Assembly (NCBI GenBank): GCA_033398695.1
Contig: CM065801.1
Span: 5,208,001 to 5,272,000, forward strand
Source of the DNA: Orobanche coerulescens
Taxonomy: Eukaryota; Streptophyta; Magnoliopsida; Lamiales; Orobanchaceae
DNA length: 64,000 nt
Reading direction: 5' to 3'
Part shown: in pieces, positions 36,518 to 48,445 of the stretch
Position numbering within the stretch: position 1 is the stretch's first letter
Layout: each line of letters begins with the position of its first letter
The notes under the pieces: model-generated
What the model was told of the DNA's origin: nothing
Databases searched by the model: none
Seen by the model: only the letters and a program-made list of their open reading frames with translations
Made by a program: the position numbers and the translations under genes

Positions 36518-36542
36518 AGGTAAGTAAGGTAAGTCAGGTAAG

Positions 36543-36734
36543 TAAAGAACTACGTAGGGCTTTGATTCCTCACGAGGATACGTAGGCAATTTAATTTTAA
36601 GTGAAAACTTAAAATTAAATACAAGCCCATTTTTTTAACTCTTCTCAAGTAAAAGAACTACGTGGAGCTTTGATTCCTCACGGGGATACGTAGGCAATTT
36701 AATTTTAAGTAAAAACTTAAAATTAAATACAAGC
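36543..36734 (+). repeat. Two tandem ~108-bp units after the transposase gene
   Basis: AAGAACTACGT...GCTTTGATTCCTCACG...GATACGTAGGCAATTTAATT occurs at 36543-36624 and 36651-36734. Each copy contains a hairpin (TTAATTTTAAGT...ACTTAAAATTAA). Lies between transposase and right terminus of the hAT. Confidence 0.8.
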
Positions 36735-37028
36735 TAATTTTTTCCAATGATTTCCTTTTTCACTTATAGTTATTGTTCGTGTATAAAATGATAACAAATC
36801 AAAGTTTTATATACATTTAAACAATATATATATATATATATATATATAGACGGATCGACCCGTGACCCGGCGGGTCGGACCGGACCGGACCGTGGACCCG
36901 TCGACCCGTCAACCCGTACATTTCATATGTACGGGTGGGGTCCGGGTCCTGTCCTGCCGACCCGGCGACCCGGCGGGTCCGACCCGGACCCGGACCCGGA
37001 CCCGTGGTTGGGCACCTCTAGCCACGAC

Positions 37029-40000
37029 GTTCGCCTTGCCTGGATGATAAAGGATTTCGAGGTCATAATCCTTAATCAGCTCTAACCACCTCTTCTGCCT
37101 CATATTCAACTCCCGTTGAGTAAATATGTATTTCAGACTTTTATGATCGGTAAAAATTTGACACGCAGAGCCGAAAAGATAGTGACGTCAAATCTTGAGC
37201 GCAAAAACGACTGCCGCTAACTCCAAATCATGAGTAGGGTAGTTCAGCTCATACGGCCTCAACTGCCTCGACGCATAGGCAATGGTCTTGCTGTGCTGCA
37301 TCAGTACGCACCCAAGACCCTGACCCGAAGCATCACTATAAACGGAAAAACCCTCGTTGCCACATGGCAACGCCAAAACCGGGGTGGAAGTCAAACGCTT
37401 CTTCAGTTCCTCAAAACTCGACTGTCTCTCGTCATTCCAGACGAACTTCTCGGATTTCTGGAGCAACTGCGTAAGTGGCCGAGCTAGTTTCGAGAATCCC
37501 TCGACGAACCTACGATAGTAGCCCGCCAAACCCAAGAAACTACGGAGCTCCCTCACATTCTTGGGCGGTGCCCAATCCAACACTGCCTCGATCTTCTGCG
37601 GATCTACACGAACCCCCTACCAAATCACGTGACCTAGAAACATCACTTCCTTCAGCCAGAACTCACATTTCGAGAACTTCGCATAGAGTTGCTCGGTCCT
37701 CAAAATGTCTAACACTACCCGCAAATGATGGGCATGCTCTTCCTCGTTCCTCGAATAAATAAGAATATCGTCAATGAAGACGACGACACACTTATCCAAA
37801 TACTCGATAAAAACTTTGTTCATCAACTGCATGAACACCGCCGGTGCATTAGTTAACCCGAAAGGCATAACTACAAACTCATAATGTCCGTATCTCGTCC
37901 GAAAAGCTGTTTTCGGCACATCGGACTCTCTCACACGGAGCTGGTAGTACCCCGATTTCAAATCAATCTTCAAGAATACCGCAGCTCCCTGCAATTGATC
38001 GAACAAGTCATCAATTCTCGGCAAAGGATACTTGTTCTTGATGGTCACCTTGTTTAGTTCGCGATAGTCGATACACAAACGTAGCGAACCATCCTTCTTC
38101 CGCACAAACAGGACCGGCGCGCCCCAAGGCGAGGCGCTCGGTCGAACATACCCCGAATCAAGAAGCTCACTCAACTGCTTCTTCAACTCGGACATCTCTG
38201 AAGGTGCCATGCGATAGGGCGCCTTCGAAATAGGAGCCGCGCCCGGCTCTAACTCTATAGCAAACTCGACCTCATGATCCGGTGGCAATCCCGGTAACTC
38301 GTCAGGAAATACATCAGGAAACTCACTAACGATTGGAATCGAAGAAATCTCGACTCCACCACTCTCCGCCTTCAAGGCGTAGCACCAAAAGCCAGTACAC
38401 CCCTTTCGCAGGAGTCTCATCGCCTTCAAAGTGTTAATAACGAATTTCTGGTTCCCCCTCTTTCGCCCGGTGAAAGAGTGCTCGGTGCCGTCATCGGCTA
38501 ACATGGTGATGATCCTCGTGCGGTAGTTCATGATTGCACCATGCCGCTCGAGCCAATCATCCCCGAGAATTAAGTCCTCACCCTCAATACCCACAACAAT
38601 AAGATTAGAGGGCCAAGCCCTCTCACAAATAAATACAGAACAGTCTCGAACCTCCTGATCACCAACGATCCTATCACCGCTAGGAAGCTTAACGATGAAG
38701 GGCTCACAAGGCGTCAAACAGTCGAGACTCAAACGGCGCATACAATCCAGAGATATGAACGAATGCGTAGCACCAGAATCAAAAAGCACACTGACAGGAT
38801 GAGAAAGAATATGAACGGTACCTGTCGCCACGGTAGCCGCTGGATCATCGGCTCTTCGCATCTCATAGACACGCGGGTGGGCTGAGCCGACAATGGAAGC
38901 TCCCCCCTTAGAGGGCTGACCCCGACCTCTCCCCCGACTAGGACTCGGCGGAGATTGAGGAGCAAACGATCCTTGATTCACACTTGGTTCCCTAGGCGCT
39001 GGAATGGAAGCCCGGGCACCAAGGATTTTCTCCCTCTCCGCACAGAAAGAAGCCTTGTGACCCGGCTGGCCACACTGATTACACATCAGCAAAGGGTTCG
39101 GACAAATACGACTGATGTGGCCCTGCTGGCCACAGTTAAAGCACTTCACCTCTCGAGAAGGGGCACTGGCAGCCCGACGGGGAAACCCAGTAGATCGAGC
39201 TGGGCCACCACCAGCGGAAAAGTTAGCAGGCTGGAATTTCTGCTGACCCCCACCTTTGTGGCCCGAAAAATTCCCGCCGGACTTCTGCTTCTTGCTCTCG
39301 CGGGCCGCCTCACTCGCCGTCACAGACATATCGTAAGCAAGGGCCTTACTCTGGTAATCCTTCAAGGTAGTACAGACAAGCCCCGACATATAGTCCCGAA
39401 TAGACAATTTCATCCGCCTGGAAAAATGGAAAATTTTGTCGCTCTCCTCGACAACTTGGGTCTTCACATAACCCAACTCCTTGTTAAAATCGGCAATAGC
39501 CTGAGATACGGGAATATCCCGTGGTTGAGCATCATAGAAAGCATGTACTCGAGCATGTCTGACCGGCCACGGACAATATTCAGTCTCCATCAGTTCTTGG
39601 AATTCGGTCCACGAAGCAACATGGTCTTTGGGCCCAACGGCCTACCACCAATCCGTAGCGTCCCCAGTGAGAAAGTACTGGGCAATAGGGACCTTACGGT
39701 CCTCGGGACACTTGGTAGCAGTGAAGACTTTAGATATCTCCTTGATCCACCCCTCCCAGCCGATCGGGTCTGAAGCTCCCGAAAACTGAGGAGGATGCAT
39801 CTTGATGACATCCTGAAGCCAACGATCCGCTCCGCCCCGATTAGCATGGGTCGGGTCCGGGTTCTGAACCGCCTGAGCTATCGCCGCCATTTGATTCACC
39901 ATTTGTTGCATAAGAGCCGCAATACCAAGGTCGGCGCGCTCCTGAGAAGAAGCATGACTGTGACGGTCGCCAGATCGCGGCCTCGAAGATCGCGACGTGG

Positions 40001-40082
40001 CCGCCCCACCGGCTGCCCCACGTCCTCGGCCGCATCCACGACCGCGACCGCGACCACGACCACGACCTCTTCCAGCATCCAT
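37029..40082 (-). pseudogene. Tekay gag-protease-RT-RNase H (5' part of the polyprotein)
   Basis: Gag starts at ATG 40080-40082 (MDAGRGRGRGRG, a Gly/Arg-rich start), then WLQDVIKMHPPQFSG and FTATKCPEDRKV. A TAG at 39642 interrupts it (TDWW*). Frame 37617-39590 has gag C-terminus, two CCHC knuckles ([28 protein letters not shown]), protease [10 protein letters not shown], and RT with [16 protein letters not shown] and FIDDILIYS. Stops follow at 37617 (VIW*) and 37188 (ALKI*, expected Trp). RNase H ([30 protein letters not shown]) and [20 protein letters not shown] precede the hAT insertion. Confidence 0.95.
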
Positions 40083-40303
40083 ACTGGAGTTAAATAAGTA
40101 GCAAAAGCCATACGATGGTAAGTACAAGAAAAGAACAATCACAAATCGAGAATCAAAGGTACGATACAAGAGTATAAGGAACAGAGGAAGGAAAACTTAC
40201 GGGCACTGGTAGTACCGGAATCATGACAGCGTGATGATGATGTGCAAAACAAAATACAACAAGACCCAATAAACCGACAAGCCTAGGTATCCATAAACCT
40301 AGC

Positions 40304-40315
40304 GCTCCGATACCA
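40304..40315 (-). other. Primer-binding site of the Tekay element
   Basis: TGGTATCGGAGC on the - strand, five bases inside the 5' LTR. Confidence 0.85.
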
Positions 40316-40320
40316 TTTTC

Positions 40321-42195
40321 TGTAATACCCCCAGGATATCCGAGGTATATTACAGTGTCGTGAATCCCTATATGGGACCCACCAGGCTGAACAAGCATCA
40401 TACTCATCGACTCACAGAAACAACAGAAAAATACCTCGTCATAAATACGCCCAACAAAATAATCCACCCGGTTCAACCGGTCAAACGTAACACCATAATC
40501 CATCACAAACATAATAAACAACAATACAATCCCGACGAGTAAAAATTCTTAAGTACTCGAGTACTTCTATTAGTTTAAAGACCACAAAAGTTAAAAAGAT
40601 AGAAGGCAATAAGACACCACTCGTGCACAATCATCACGCACGGCCATCATCCGTATATGGTCCAAAGACCATTGCCTCGATGAACTCCGACAAATTCATA
40701 AAACGAATTTCCCCACAACGGGTCCCCGGAGGGGTTAGCAATTACGCTAGTACAAATAACTAAATGAACGACTTACATCTTACACATATAGTAAATGCAT
40801 GCAATCAAGAAAACATAGTTCAAAACACTCATTCCCGGAAATGCCAATATCAAATCACATTTGTAAAAATGCACCACAATTAACCGCGGACCCACAGCTT
40901 CATGGATCCCTAACGAGACCCCATCGGATCTAACCCGTAGTGGTAAAAAGCAACTCGCGGTTCCACAGCTTCGTGGAGCCCTACCGAGACCCCGTCGGGT
41001 CTAACCCGTAGTGAGTATACACACACACACACAATTCCCATACAATACTACTATGTCAAGATCGTAAGTTCATAAGGATACTTGCCTCGGTTAATAGACG
41101 GTGATACGAACGGAAAGGAAGAATCGAACACGACCGCGAGGAACCGGCGGAAATGAACCGAATGATTCGAATAACACAATCATAACCAACTCTAGACGAA
41201 TACGGAAATGCAATACACCCGAAAGCCCGCCTACGATTCATGTATATTCGTACCAAAAATAACAATGAGGGCGAACCACAACCAAACCCTCTCGATTCTG
41301 TAAAAACCCACAAAATATCCATGAATCCGTAGGAAAGCTAAAGATACTAACAATATTAATCGTATTCATCATGAATCCACCAACAAAACGGAACGAATCG
41401 GAAGAAAATCTCAAAACCCCCAAATTATCCAAAAGTAGGGTTCTAAGAGATATTACCTTAGAAGATCCAAGTACTATGATCCGTAGAACACGCGTTAGAT
41501 CGATTATCCGGGCTTCACAACCAAATGAAAATGATGAAAATCGACCCTCAAGTGATGAATGATGAGAAGTTCTCCCCTCAACCCTCTCTATCTCGTGCGC
41601 AGGTGAAGGAATGGAAGGAAATGGCTGATTTCGCCAAAAAAACGAAGTTATACAGTTGACCGCATCGTGTGCCACGACTCAGCCGAAGTGTGCCGCGGCA
41701 CAAGCCCAAAATCTGCTCCCAGGGGTAGGCAGTGTGCCGCGGCCCGGCCAGCGTGTGCCGCGGCACCCGGTACAGTCGGGTTTTGGCCGAAAATGCCATA
41801 CGAGTGTGCCGCGGCCCGGACGGGTGTGCCGCGGCACTGACTCGGCAGTGTGACGCGGCCCCGTCGGCGTGTGCCGCGGCACACAGTACAGTCCGCTCGG
41901 CCAAAAACTGGAAAAATGTGTGTGCCGCGGCGCACACTCCTTGTGCCGCGGCCCACACCCCCTTTGGGTCCTAAAATGATGAAAAATGATCCGGGAAGAG
42001 AATAAAAGCAATAGGAATCAATATTTGGGAAACAATAACACGAAATGGATCCACGGCAACCCCAAAACGGCGGTTCCGCACAACAATAACGAGAATCAGA
42101 TCAATAGATGATAGGAAAGATACACGAGGGTTACCACAACCGAAAAAATACACCGGAAATGAAAATACAAGGGAAAGAAAAATGCGGATATTACA
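40321..42195 (-). repeat. Tekay 5' LTR (right copy)
   Basis: Partner of 14660-16556; only about three substitutions in the first ~130 bases, so the insertion is fairly recent. Carries the same TGTGCCGCGGC cluster (41664-41955). Confidence 0.94.
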
Positions 42196-42200
42196 AATGG

Positions 42201-42440
42201 TACGAGAAGAAGCTCGGATATGAAACACGCATAAGGATTCATGCCTTAAGGCTAAGAAACAATGGATGCATTTTCTTTTGATTTTCAATCTAATCCTCGG
42301 TGTAATTTGAATGAATGTTTGATGTAATTTGCAGATTAAAGTCAAGTTGGGGTGATTGGTTCACCACTTGGGCTGAGTTTACCCGTCTGAGTTGTCTGAC
42401 ATCGTCGTGAGTTTGTTTTAAGCATTTTAGGCCACTTCCA
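42201..42440 (+). other. Continuation of the host locus interrupted by Tekay
   Basis: Sequence after the right TSD rejoins 14659. A possible terminal exon follows ATGTAATTTGCAG (42321-42333) and reads SSWGDWFTTWAEFTRLSCLT with a stop near 42415. Not recognised. A (TA)n run follows at 42444-42478. Confidence 0.25.
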
Positions 42441-42443
42441 TGG

Positions 42444-42480
<37 letters not shown>

Positions 42481-42501
42481 ATAATTGCCATGAAGATATT
42501 G

Positions 42502-43057
42502 CTAGGAAGTAGGGATTCTTCAGTTAGCTGCCGTACTGCGTATGGGATTCGCAGGAGTGCGGGGATTCGCCGGGGTGCGTACGGGGTGCGCCACGTGGCG
42601 TATCCCTGTATTTTGGAGCAGGGGTGCGGGGGGGGGGGGGTGCGGGGGTGCGGGAGAGGTTATTTACCAGTGTTTGAAAAAGCGCTGCACAAGCGTTCGC
42701 TTTTGTTTATTTTTTAAAAAACCCATACTACAAAAACAAAATTGTTACTGGGCCCAAAAAATAAAAATGGGAAACGAGATTTAAGCCCATAACGGGAAAA
42801 GGGTCTTAGCACCAAAAAACCCTATTATCACTTAAAAGAAAATGCTGCTCTCTCAAGTTCTCTCATTCTCTCTTCTAAGCTCTCTCACAGAAAAAAGCCC
42901 TTTAGACAACTTGAATTTGTTATCTTTATATATATATAAAATATATTTATATATGCCGTATCCCCCCGCACCCGAATCCCCATATTTTCAAATTTATCGA
43001 ATCCTCGTATCCCCGTACTACGCACCCGCACCCGCACCACGCACCCGTGCTTCTTAG
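42502..43057. mobile_element. Non-autonomous hAT, TSD AGATATTG
   Basis: The termini are CTAGGAAGTAGGGATTC and, on the - strand, CTAAGAAGCACGGGTGC. The 8-bp TSD AGATATTG is exact at 42494-42501 and 43058-43065. Both ends carry GTGCGGGG/CCCCGCAC motifs, including a G13 run near 42628. No ORF. Confidence 0.85.
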
Positions 43058-43111
43058 AGATATTGTGATGTCATCTTTTTTAAATACTAAAAACCCAAAA
43101 AACTATGATAG

Positions 43112-46100
43112 TGTTAAAGGAATAATACCCGTTGTGTGCCTAAGTCTGTTAGTTTATGAGCTTTCCTATATAGGATTTGGCTGAGGCTTGTTTGTATGTA
43201 CTTCACCCTATTTGAGGGATCTCATTGATGGAATAATATAACAACACTTTTGCCCTACTTTCTGTCTCAAGTTATTTTCCCTTCAACACGTTATCAACAC
43301 GTAGTTCCCAGCTGAGCACGAAATTTTCCTCCCGATTTTCTGAAAAAAAAAAAAATATCGAATCCCGCGGCCGAAACCCTAGCCGCCGCTACCCCCGACC
43401 AACAACCGGTCATCCCTTTCCCCCTCCGCCCAGACGCGACTACCCCTGACCGACCGACACATCCGACGTCTCCTTCCCCGACTGGTCACGTCACCTTCCT
43501 CCCCTGACCGACGACCTACTCTGGTAAGTCGCACCAGACCCGTCCACCTCTCGCACCAGATCCGTCGCCCGCGACTCCGGATTTCGTTCACAACCGCCGC
43601 GACTCCGGATTTCGTTCACAACCGCCGCGACTCCGATCTTGTCCTTGCACCAGACTGGTCCGTGAATCCAAATCCGACCGCGACCTGCTCCGTTTTCAAC
43701 CGCCCGTGAACAACTGCGACCCCCCATTTGCGACCGCCGTCTCCCGCTGCCCGTTCAAACCAGCCCGCGATCCAGACCCAATTGTCCAGCACTCGTCCCG
43801 CACGATCCAGAAGGACGAAACCGATTCGGTTGCTGACTCAACCCGGTTACAGACCCGACCCGATTGCTGAACGAACCAGATCCGGTTGCTGACCCGACCC
43901 GCACGCAATCTTGTTTTCAACTCGTTTCTGCTCCTATTCACAAAAAAAAGTACACAAATACGAACCCTACTATATGCAATGTGCGAATTTATATGTTTTT
44001 AATTACTATTGATTGCATATTTATATTCTGCAATTTATTTATGCTTAACTAAACTAAAAGCATGATGCATTAATAATTTTAACTAAACTAAAATAAATTG
44101 CTTAAGCAACTTGAATTAAAAATAAATTCACGTTCAATTAAAAATTATTGCGGCATAAGATATCTCTTTGACTGCATTTATACGTGTATAGATATATTCA
44201 TAGGGCTATGTGATTATATCTATAATTATATATATATTTTGCATGCATTGTTAGTTATGGCATGTACATTAAGTTCATCATTAGTAGAACCTAGAGGACT
44301 TATTTCTACTATCTATATCAACTCGAACCGTGATAAAGTAATTTCATCGGTAAAAACCACAATAGCATCGAAAGTAATTTTGACCACATCTTGGTTCTGA
44401 AAAATAATAACCCTCCACATTATTGAAAATTTTATCATGGAAAGTACTCATGATATACTGTGAAAATTCATTTTCCTTTTTTCTTGTCTCAAGAGGGCTG
44501 ATCCAACTCGTCCTGAATCATTAATGGGGGACGCCCCAGAGATCGATTCAGCATTAGAAAATAAAGAGATCTCGATCAATTATGAAAGTGCGTCTGATTT
44601 GATGGAACGATCGACCACTCATATTGATGATGTGTTTGCATACACAGTTGCTCAAGAAATCATAGAGCACGATGATGTCGAACCACGCTCCGTTGAAGAA
44701 TGTCAACAAAGAGCCAATTGGCCTAAATGGAAAGAAGCTATCCAGGAAGAGCTTGACTCTCTGACAAAACGCAAGGTACTTGGCCCAGTAGTGCTAACTC
44801 CGCCAAGTGTAAAGCCTGTTGGACACAAATGGGTTCTTGTCAGAAAGCGTAATGAGAATCACGAAGTCCTGAGGTACAAGGCTCGCCTTGTTGCACAAGG
44901 TTTCTCACAACGCCCTGGTATAGATTACGAGGAAACGTACTCCCGTAATGGACGTTATTACGTTCGCTATCTAATCACCTAGTTATTTCCGAAGGATTGG
45001 AAATGCACTAATGGACGTGGTCACCGCGTATCTCTATGGGGATCTAGATACGGAGATTTACATGAAAGTGCCCGACGGCATTTCATTGCCCAAATCAAGT
45101 AACCTGGACCACGAGAATGCGTATTCGATTCGTTTGAAACGCTCACTTTATCGTTTGAAACAATCCTAAGGATGTGGTATAACCGTCTGAGTGAATACTT
45201 GATTGAAAGGGATACAAGAACGATTTAACCGTGTCCTTGCGTCTTTATAAAGAAAACAAGTTCCGGATTTGCGATCATCGCAGTGTATGTCGACGATATG
45301 AATAAAATCGGCACTCTTGATGAAATAAGAGAAACCACCGGATACTTGAAAACTGAGTTTGAGATGAAAGATCTTGGGAAGACTCGTTTCTGTCTTGGTA
45401 TTCAGATAGAACATAGAGTCTGTGGAATTCTCATCCACCAGTCTGCTTATGTCCAGAAGATGCTTAGACGCTTTAACATGGACAAAGCACACCCGGTTAG
45501 CACTCCCATGATCGGTCGTAGCTTGGATGCGAAGAAAGATCCATTTCGTCCAAAGAAAGATGACGAAGAGCTTTTGGGAGCTGAAATTCCCTACTTAAGT
45601 GCAATAGGCGCTCTATTGTACTTAGCTCAATGTACGCGACCGAAGATCGCCTTCTCAGTAAACTTACTAGCTCGATTTAGTTCAGCACCGACGCAACGTC
45701 ATTGGAATGGTATCAAGAATATATTCCGATACCTAAAAGGAACCATTGACTTGGGACTATTCTTTCCCTACAAGCAGGCAAAGGAAGCTGCTTCCGTAAA
45801 GGCAAATGCTAAAGTAAATGCTAATGCCATAGAACCTATCCCGACGAACGTATTGGTAGGATTTGCTGATGCAGGGTATCTCTCCGACCCACACAAAGGT
45901 CGTTCCCAAACTGGCTATGTATTTGCTATTGGGAACACCGCTATATCTTGGAGATCCACAAAGCAAACCCTTGTAGCTACCTCATCCAATCACACCGAAA
46001 TTATCGCTTTGCATGAGGCGGTACGTGAGTGTATTTGGTTAAGAGCTATCATTACACATATCCGAGGTAACAGTGGACTAAGTAATGTCACTGGAGCACC

Positions 46101-47057
46101 CACATGCATATATGAAGATAATGCAGCTTGCATCGAACAGATGAAGCTTGGGTACATCAAGGGGGATAACACAAAACACATATCTCCAAAATTCTTCTAT
46201 AATCAGCAACAACAGGCTCTCCTCAATATTCAAGTAAAGCAAGTCAGATCTGAGGAGAATGTGACCGATTTGTTCACCAAATCTCTGCCCAAGGCCGTGT
46301 TTGAAAAACATGTGAGAAGTATCGGAATGCGGAGAATTTCCGAACTCCCAAAATCGATGTAAAGGTAGAGGGAGAAGGGTGAGTCATAAAGAAACTTACT
46401 CACCGACGTTGTACTCTTTTCTTTGACCAATGTTTATTTTCTCCCATTGGGTTTTGTTACTTGACAAAGTTTTTAATGAGGCAAACGACACATGCACAAG
46501 TTTTTCAAAGTATCCTTGATTGATGTACAAATCAGGGGGAGATGTAGACTTGAGGGGGAATCTTACATCCACACCGTACGTTATACTCTTTTCCTTCTAA
46601 GGATCATTTTTCCCACATGGTTTTTATCACTTGGAAAGGTTTTAACGAGGTAACAAGATGTACGATTTTAGGGATCGATGGAATGGTCACTTTAGTAGCG
46701 CTATGATCAAATGTAACGATCATATGAGAGGATAGATTCAAAGGACGAAGTCTAAACTTGATGTGTCTAGATGCTGTACTCTTTTCCCTACGATCAAGAC
46801 ATTTTTCCCACTGGGTTTTTGCTTGACGAGGTTTTAACGAGGCAACATGACATGCGCTTGTAGACTAGGCACAAGGGGGAGTGTTAAAGGAATAATACCG
46901 TTGTGCACAAGTGCATAGTTTATGGGCTTTCCTAGATAGGAGTTAGTTGAGGCCTGTTTGTATGTACTTCACCCTATTTAAGGGATCTTATTGATGGAAT
47001 AATACAACAACAACACTTTTACCCTACTTTCTGTCTCAAGTTATTTTCCTTTCAACA
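43112..47057 (+). mobile_element. Ty1/copia element A, internally deleted, TSD GATAG
   Basis: Short LTRs at 43112-43288 and 46882-47057 (TGTTAAAGG...TTCAACA); TSD GATAG exact at 43107-43111 and 47058-47062. A PBS-like CGTTATCAACACG follows the left LTR and PPT CAAGGGGGAG precedes the right one. After a GC-rich leader (43330-43940) only the first gag codons remain; gag, protease and integrase are deleted. RT and RNase H remain. It is the same family as the complete copy on the - strand at 50574-57543. RNase H features suggest the Ivana/Oryco lineage. Confidence 0.92.
44497..46362 (+). pseudogene. Copia A polyprotein remnant (RT and RNase H)
   Basis: Begins with a few gag codons (ADPTRPE, near 44497) fused to a pre-RT segment from 44524. 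RT starts WPKWKEAIQEELDSL and HKWVLVRKRNENHEVLRYK to GIDYEETYS. It is then frame-broken at 44980-45280. Frame 45283-46362 has the catalytic YVDDM, DLGKTRFCLGIQIE, YLSAIGALLYLAQCTRP, the RNase H region (VGFADAGYLSDPHKGRSQTG, NHTEIIALHEA, YEDNAACIEQMKLGYIKGD, TKHISPKFF) and the LFTKSLP end. Non-functional. Confidence 0.9.
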
Positions 47058-47062
47058 GATAG

Positions 47063-47934
47063 AGATTTTTCTCAAAATCAAAATCTTCATAAAAATAAAA
47101 AATGTATAGTTTTCCATATATATTGGAAGGACTTTCATAAGATTGTCGTATAATTATTTCATTTTTTTAAATCGTATAATTATCTCAAATTTAATAATTC
47201 TTCTAAAATTTCAGAAAATTCATTTCCTTTCATAAGATTATCGTATAATTTTTTTTTTTGAAATCGTATAAGTGTCGTAGGAAATTTAATAATTCTTTAG
47301 TAATCTCAAAAAAAATCACTTAAAATGTGTGAAAGTATCTCTGAAAAATTGAATTATTTTTTGAAATTGATTTCTTGAAAGAGTTTAAACTAACTTAAAA
47401 AGATATAAAAATTGTCCAAAATTTAGAAAATGAATTAGTACGAATATCTAATTTTATGAAAATAAGTAGATTTTTTGAAATTCAGAAAATTTATAGTTTT
47501 CGAATCCTTTTAATAAATTTAGAATGTTTTGGAAATTATAAAGCTTTCAATTCTACGAAAATAATTTTTTAATAATTAATAAAAATATTCTTTCTGAATC
47601 CTTAGAAATATAATTTAAAATTATAAACCTTCAATTTTCATGACTCTTTTTACGAAATATAAGTTCAGTTAAGTAAATTTTTACTAGAAACATTTTTTTC
47701 CAGATTTATAAGTAATTTCTATTTTTTTTAATTAATTTCCTGATTTTTAAATACATTTTTTTTCACCGGATTTTTCGGCCCAGCTTGCAAATTGATCAGT
47801 CGGTGTATACTCGGAGCAAATTAAATCCGTATTTTTTTTTTCGAAGAAGCAGAAGAGTACAAAATAAGAAGTACACCAAACTCTTGACTAGTGTGTGTGT
47901 GTGTGTGTACTCAGATTAGAGATCGGGAAAGTAA
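47063..47934. other. AT-rich stretch, no gene seen
   Basis: T- and A-rich sequence with short repeats of CGTATAATT (47155-47260). Ends in the presumed RALF 3' UTR with a (GT)9 run at 47890-47908. Confidence 0.5.
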
Positions 47935-48300
47935 TTATCCCCGGCACTTTGTGACGGAGCTGCATTTTCGAATGTACGGATTCACTGCGCCCTTTGAATT
48001 TGGATTGCAGTTGTTGTAGTACGAAGACCCGCGCCGGGAGCAGGGGACACTGCCCGGCTTAAGCGCACCGTAGCTGAGGTACTTCTTGGTGGCTAACATG
48101 CGCCGGCTCACTTCGGAATCCATGTCGAACTCGCCCGTGCCGTCGGCCATACACTCGGCGATCGATCCTTGGCAAGTCGCCGGATTGTCCATCGGTGTCC
48201 AGCTGGAGTATCCGCCGGAATCGGCGATGGTGAGGAGGAAGAACGCGGACAATACTGCGGCGGCGATGAGGAGGCGGAAAATGAGATCAGGTTTCGCCAT
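47935..48300 (-). CDS. Rapid alkalinisation factor (RALF) prepropeptide
   Basis: Single exon of 121 residues. RALFs are secreted peptides bound by CrRLK1L (FERONIA-type) receptors that raise apoplastic pH and restrain growth. Residues 1-27 are a signal peptide (hydrophobic LLIAAAVLSAFFLLTIA). The propeptide carries the dibasic site RRML (66-69) recognised by the subtilase S1P. The mature peptide starts ATKKYLSYGAL, holding the receptor-binding YLSYGAL motif, and has four Cys (87, 98, 113, 119) for two disulfides, ending TKCRG. Mature length ~52 residues. Most like the RALF1/RALF23/33 type. Start is the only Met before the signal peptide; the TATA box is at 48411-48420. Confidence 0.96.
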   Translation of the reverse strand: MAKPDLIFRLLIAAAVLSAFFLLTIADSGGYSSWTPMDNPATCQGSIAECMADGTGEFDMDSEVSRRMLATKKYLSYGALKPGSVPCSRRGSSYYNNCNPNSKGAVNPYIRKCSSVTKCRG

Positions 48301-48410
48301 TCGTCGACTGTTTTCTTTCTTTCCTATTAATTTTGGCTCTTTTTCGGCTTTGTCTGATTCAGAAAGGAAAGTGAGCGGGATGATGATGGCATTGGCATGG
48401 CAGGCAGGGA

Positions 48411-48420
48411 CTTATATATA
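48411..48420 (-). promoter_or_regulatory. RALF TATA box
   Basis: TATATATAAG on the - strand, about 110 bp upstream of the ATG. Confidence 0.6.
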
Positions 48421-48445
48421 GTAGTTTGATGGATTAAAAAAAGAA

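Larger units (their letters stand above)
18182..37020 (+). mobile_element. hAT transposon, TSD GCCACGAC, carrying two nested retrotransposons
   Basis: The termini are TAGAGGTGCCCAA (18182) and, on the - strand, TAGAGGTGCCCAA (37020), with an exact 8-bp TSD GCCACGAC at 18174-18181 and 37021-37028. Subterminal regions on both sides are packed with GACCCG/CGGGTC motifs (18190-18450 and 36855-37015). Without the two inserted LTR elements it is about 3.5 kb, normal for an autonomous hAT. It encodes one transposase on the + strand, interrupted at 19678 and 28429. It sits inside the Tekay pol gene. Confidence 0.95.
14660..42195 (-). mobile_element. Tekay-type Ty3 chromovirus, split by nested elements
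   Basis: LTRs are at 14660-16556 and 40321-42195, with TSD AATGG exact at 14655-14659 and 42196-42200. The element runs right to left. The PBS TGGTATCGGAGC (40304-40315, - strand; initiator-Met-tRNA type with one change) follows the 5' LTR after GAAAA. The PPT, AGAGGGGTAGAA on the - strand (16557-16568), precedes the 3' LTR. One polyprotein frame encodes gag, protease, RT, RNase H, integrase and a C-terminal chromodomain-like segment, which places it with chromoviruses, probably Tekay/Del. Subtracting the hAT insertion gives about 8.7 kb. At least four in-frame stops make it non-autonomous now. Confidence 0.93.

Noticed and set aside
36909..37109. Frame spanning the hAT right end and Tekay pol
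   Set aside because: Chance read-through from pol into hAT terminal repeats; the true pol frame continues at 18173 across the TSD.
38955..39773. 272-codon open frame on the + strand
   Set aside because: It is the exact antisense of Tekay gag, whose frame has zinc knuckles and family motifs; it has no recognisable content of its own.
43379..43941. Arg-rich open frames in the GC-rich leader (and 56778-57267)
   Set aside because: The frames are not kept between copia A and copia B; composition explains them.
46078..46311. Open frames antisense to copia RNase H, also present at 51304-51537
   Set aside because: Conserved in both copies only because the coding strand is conserved; they are shadows.
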